From Lichenostomus cassidix (Eukaryota > Chordata > Aves > Passeriformes > Meliphagidae): DNA of 64,000 nucleotides. The stretch lies in NCBI GenBank assembly GCA_008360975.2, contig CM039193.1:15304501-15368500 (forward strand), in the 5' to 3' direction. The notes beneath the pieces are model-generated. The model had not been told where the DNA came from. It did not search any database and saw only the letters and a list, made by a program, of their open reading frames with translations. Position 1 is the first letter of the stretch. The number at the start of each line of letters is the position of its first letter. The translations under genes were made by a program, and so were the position numbers. Positions 63,242 to 64,000 of the stretch are shown piece after piece.

Positions 63242-64000
63242 TTGAGGAGGGCGGGGGGACGTCTCTCTCTCGGGGAAGGGGTGGTGGGCGAGGGCAGGGA
63301 ACCACATGCTGCGCTCCTGGCCGGAGGAGGATCACTAGAACACTCGGTTGTCGGGAGAAAAAATAAAAGGAGTTTTCAGGCATCAACATGGCCAGAGGGG
63401 AACCTTGCCGAGGACAGTCCAACCAGAGGCTCCCGCCCTGCTGCAGGGCCGTGCAATGCGGTGACGGGCTCTGCCGACGGGCTCTGCTGCCGGGCACTGG
63501 TGCCCCCTCCCTCCCCGGGGCGGTGCGATCCCAATGGGGACAAGGACCCACACTCGCCCGCAGGTCAATCTGCTTTCACAGGGTGGTGCAGCCCGGCAGG
63601 TTTGGGGTGGCTCTGGGAACGCCCCCAGGAGAGGAGACAGCTCGCAGTGGTGAGCCAGGTTAGGGGGTACATGGAGGGTGCTATGGGACACCCCGAGGAC
63701 AACATCATCCCCCTACGGGCACCGCCACTCCCTTGCCCTCCCGCCAGCTCCTGGTGCATTGCACGGCACAGCCAGAGGTTGGACTGTTGCTCTCTGAGGG
63801 CTGGAGGCAGGGGCTGGGTACAAGCCGATGAGAGGAAGAAGAGGAGGAGGAGAAGGAGAGGAGTACAAAACACTCGTACTTGGTCCATCAGCATTGCCAT
63901 CACAGGGGCGCTGGGAGGAGGCAACTCAAGGCTGATAGAACAGGGCTGACACTCCCAGCTCCCCACTGTCCTGCCCGCCTGGCCCTGTCCCCCATGTCCC

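Larger units (their letters stand above)
62885..64000 (-). other. CACNA2D2: CACNA2D2 intron reaching the right edge
   Basis: No further CACNA2D2 exon is recognised. The sequence expected just before KYFESLL (exon encoding ...QILQVKY in mammals) is not visible, so it lies outside the window. It contains simple repeats at 62,940-63,006 and 63,187-63,241. Confidence 0.6.

Overview
The window is vertebrate nuclear DNA, almost certainly from a bird. The genes have short introns and GC-rich, CpG-island promoters, the only clear interspersed repeat is a CR1 LINE 3' end (421-775), and the gene content and order match the human chromosome 3p21.31 tumour-suppressor cluster. The species cannot be told from the sequence.

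Layout. 1-14,260 holds no coding sequence I can recognise: a CR1 fragment, one CpG island (3,590-4,260) with a (CGCAC)12 microsatellite, and an ~85-bp tandem repeat (5,700-5,955). From 14,260 on the window is gene-dense: HYAL1 (-), HYAL2 (-), TUSC2 (-), RASSF1 (-, with separate A and C promoters), ZMYND10 (-), NPRL2 (-), CYB561D2 (+), TMEM115 (-), and the last 16 coding exons of CACNA2D2 (-), which runs off the right edge. I rebuilt every gene exon by exon from GT/AG boundaries with matching phase. Predicted lengths are HYAL1 435 aa, HYAL2 472, TUSC2 112, RASSF1A 342, ZMYND10 449, NPRL2 378, CYB561D2 222, TMEM115 352 and the CACNA2D2 C-terminal part 480. These agree with the known vertebrate family lengths as I remember them.

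How the genes relate. HYAL1 (lysosomal) and HYAL2 (GPI-anchored) are tandem paralogues with identical intron phases that degrade hyaluronan in sequence. TUSC2, RASSF1 and NPRL2 are growth-restraining genes; NPRL2 is a GATOR1 subunit acting on mTORC1 at the lysosome. ZMYND10 is a cytoplasmic dynein-arm assembly factor of motile cilia. CYB561D2 is a transmembrane ferric/ascorbate reductase, TMEM115 a Golgi rhomboid-like protein and CACNA2D2 a calcium-channel alpha2delta subunit. The genes share a place, not a pathway.

Most notable observations. A CACNA2D2 intron (56,903-57,107) has U12-type donor and branch-point motifs, with U2-type sites nested just outside it. A near-consensus RFX X-box sits 9 bp upstream of the ZMYND10 start codon. 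A perfect CLEAR/E-box palindrome lies in the TUSC2 promoter, and twin perfect CREs lie at the RASSF1C promoter. The 213-bp NPRL2-ZMYND10 gap has no canonical poly(A) signal. Young-looking minisatellites lie in RASSF1 and CYB561D2. I found no sign of a wholly new biological system; the interest is in gene structure and regulation.
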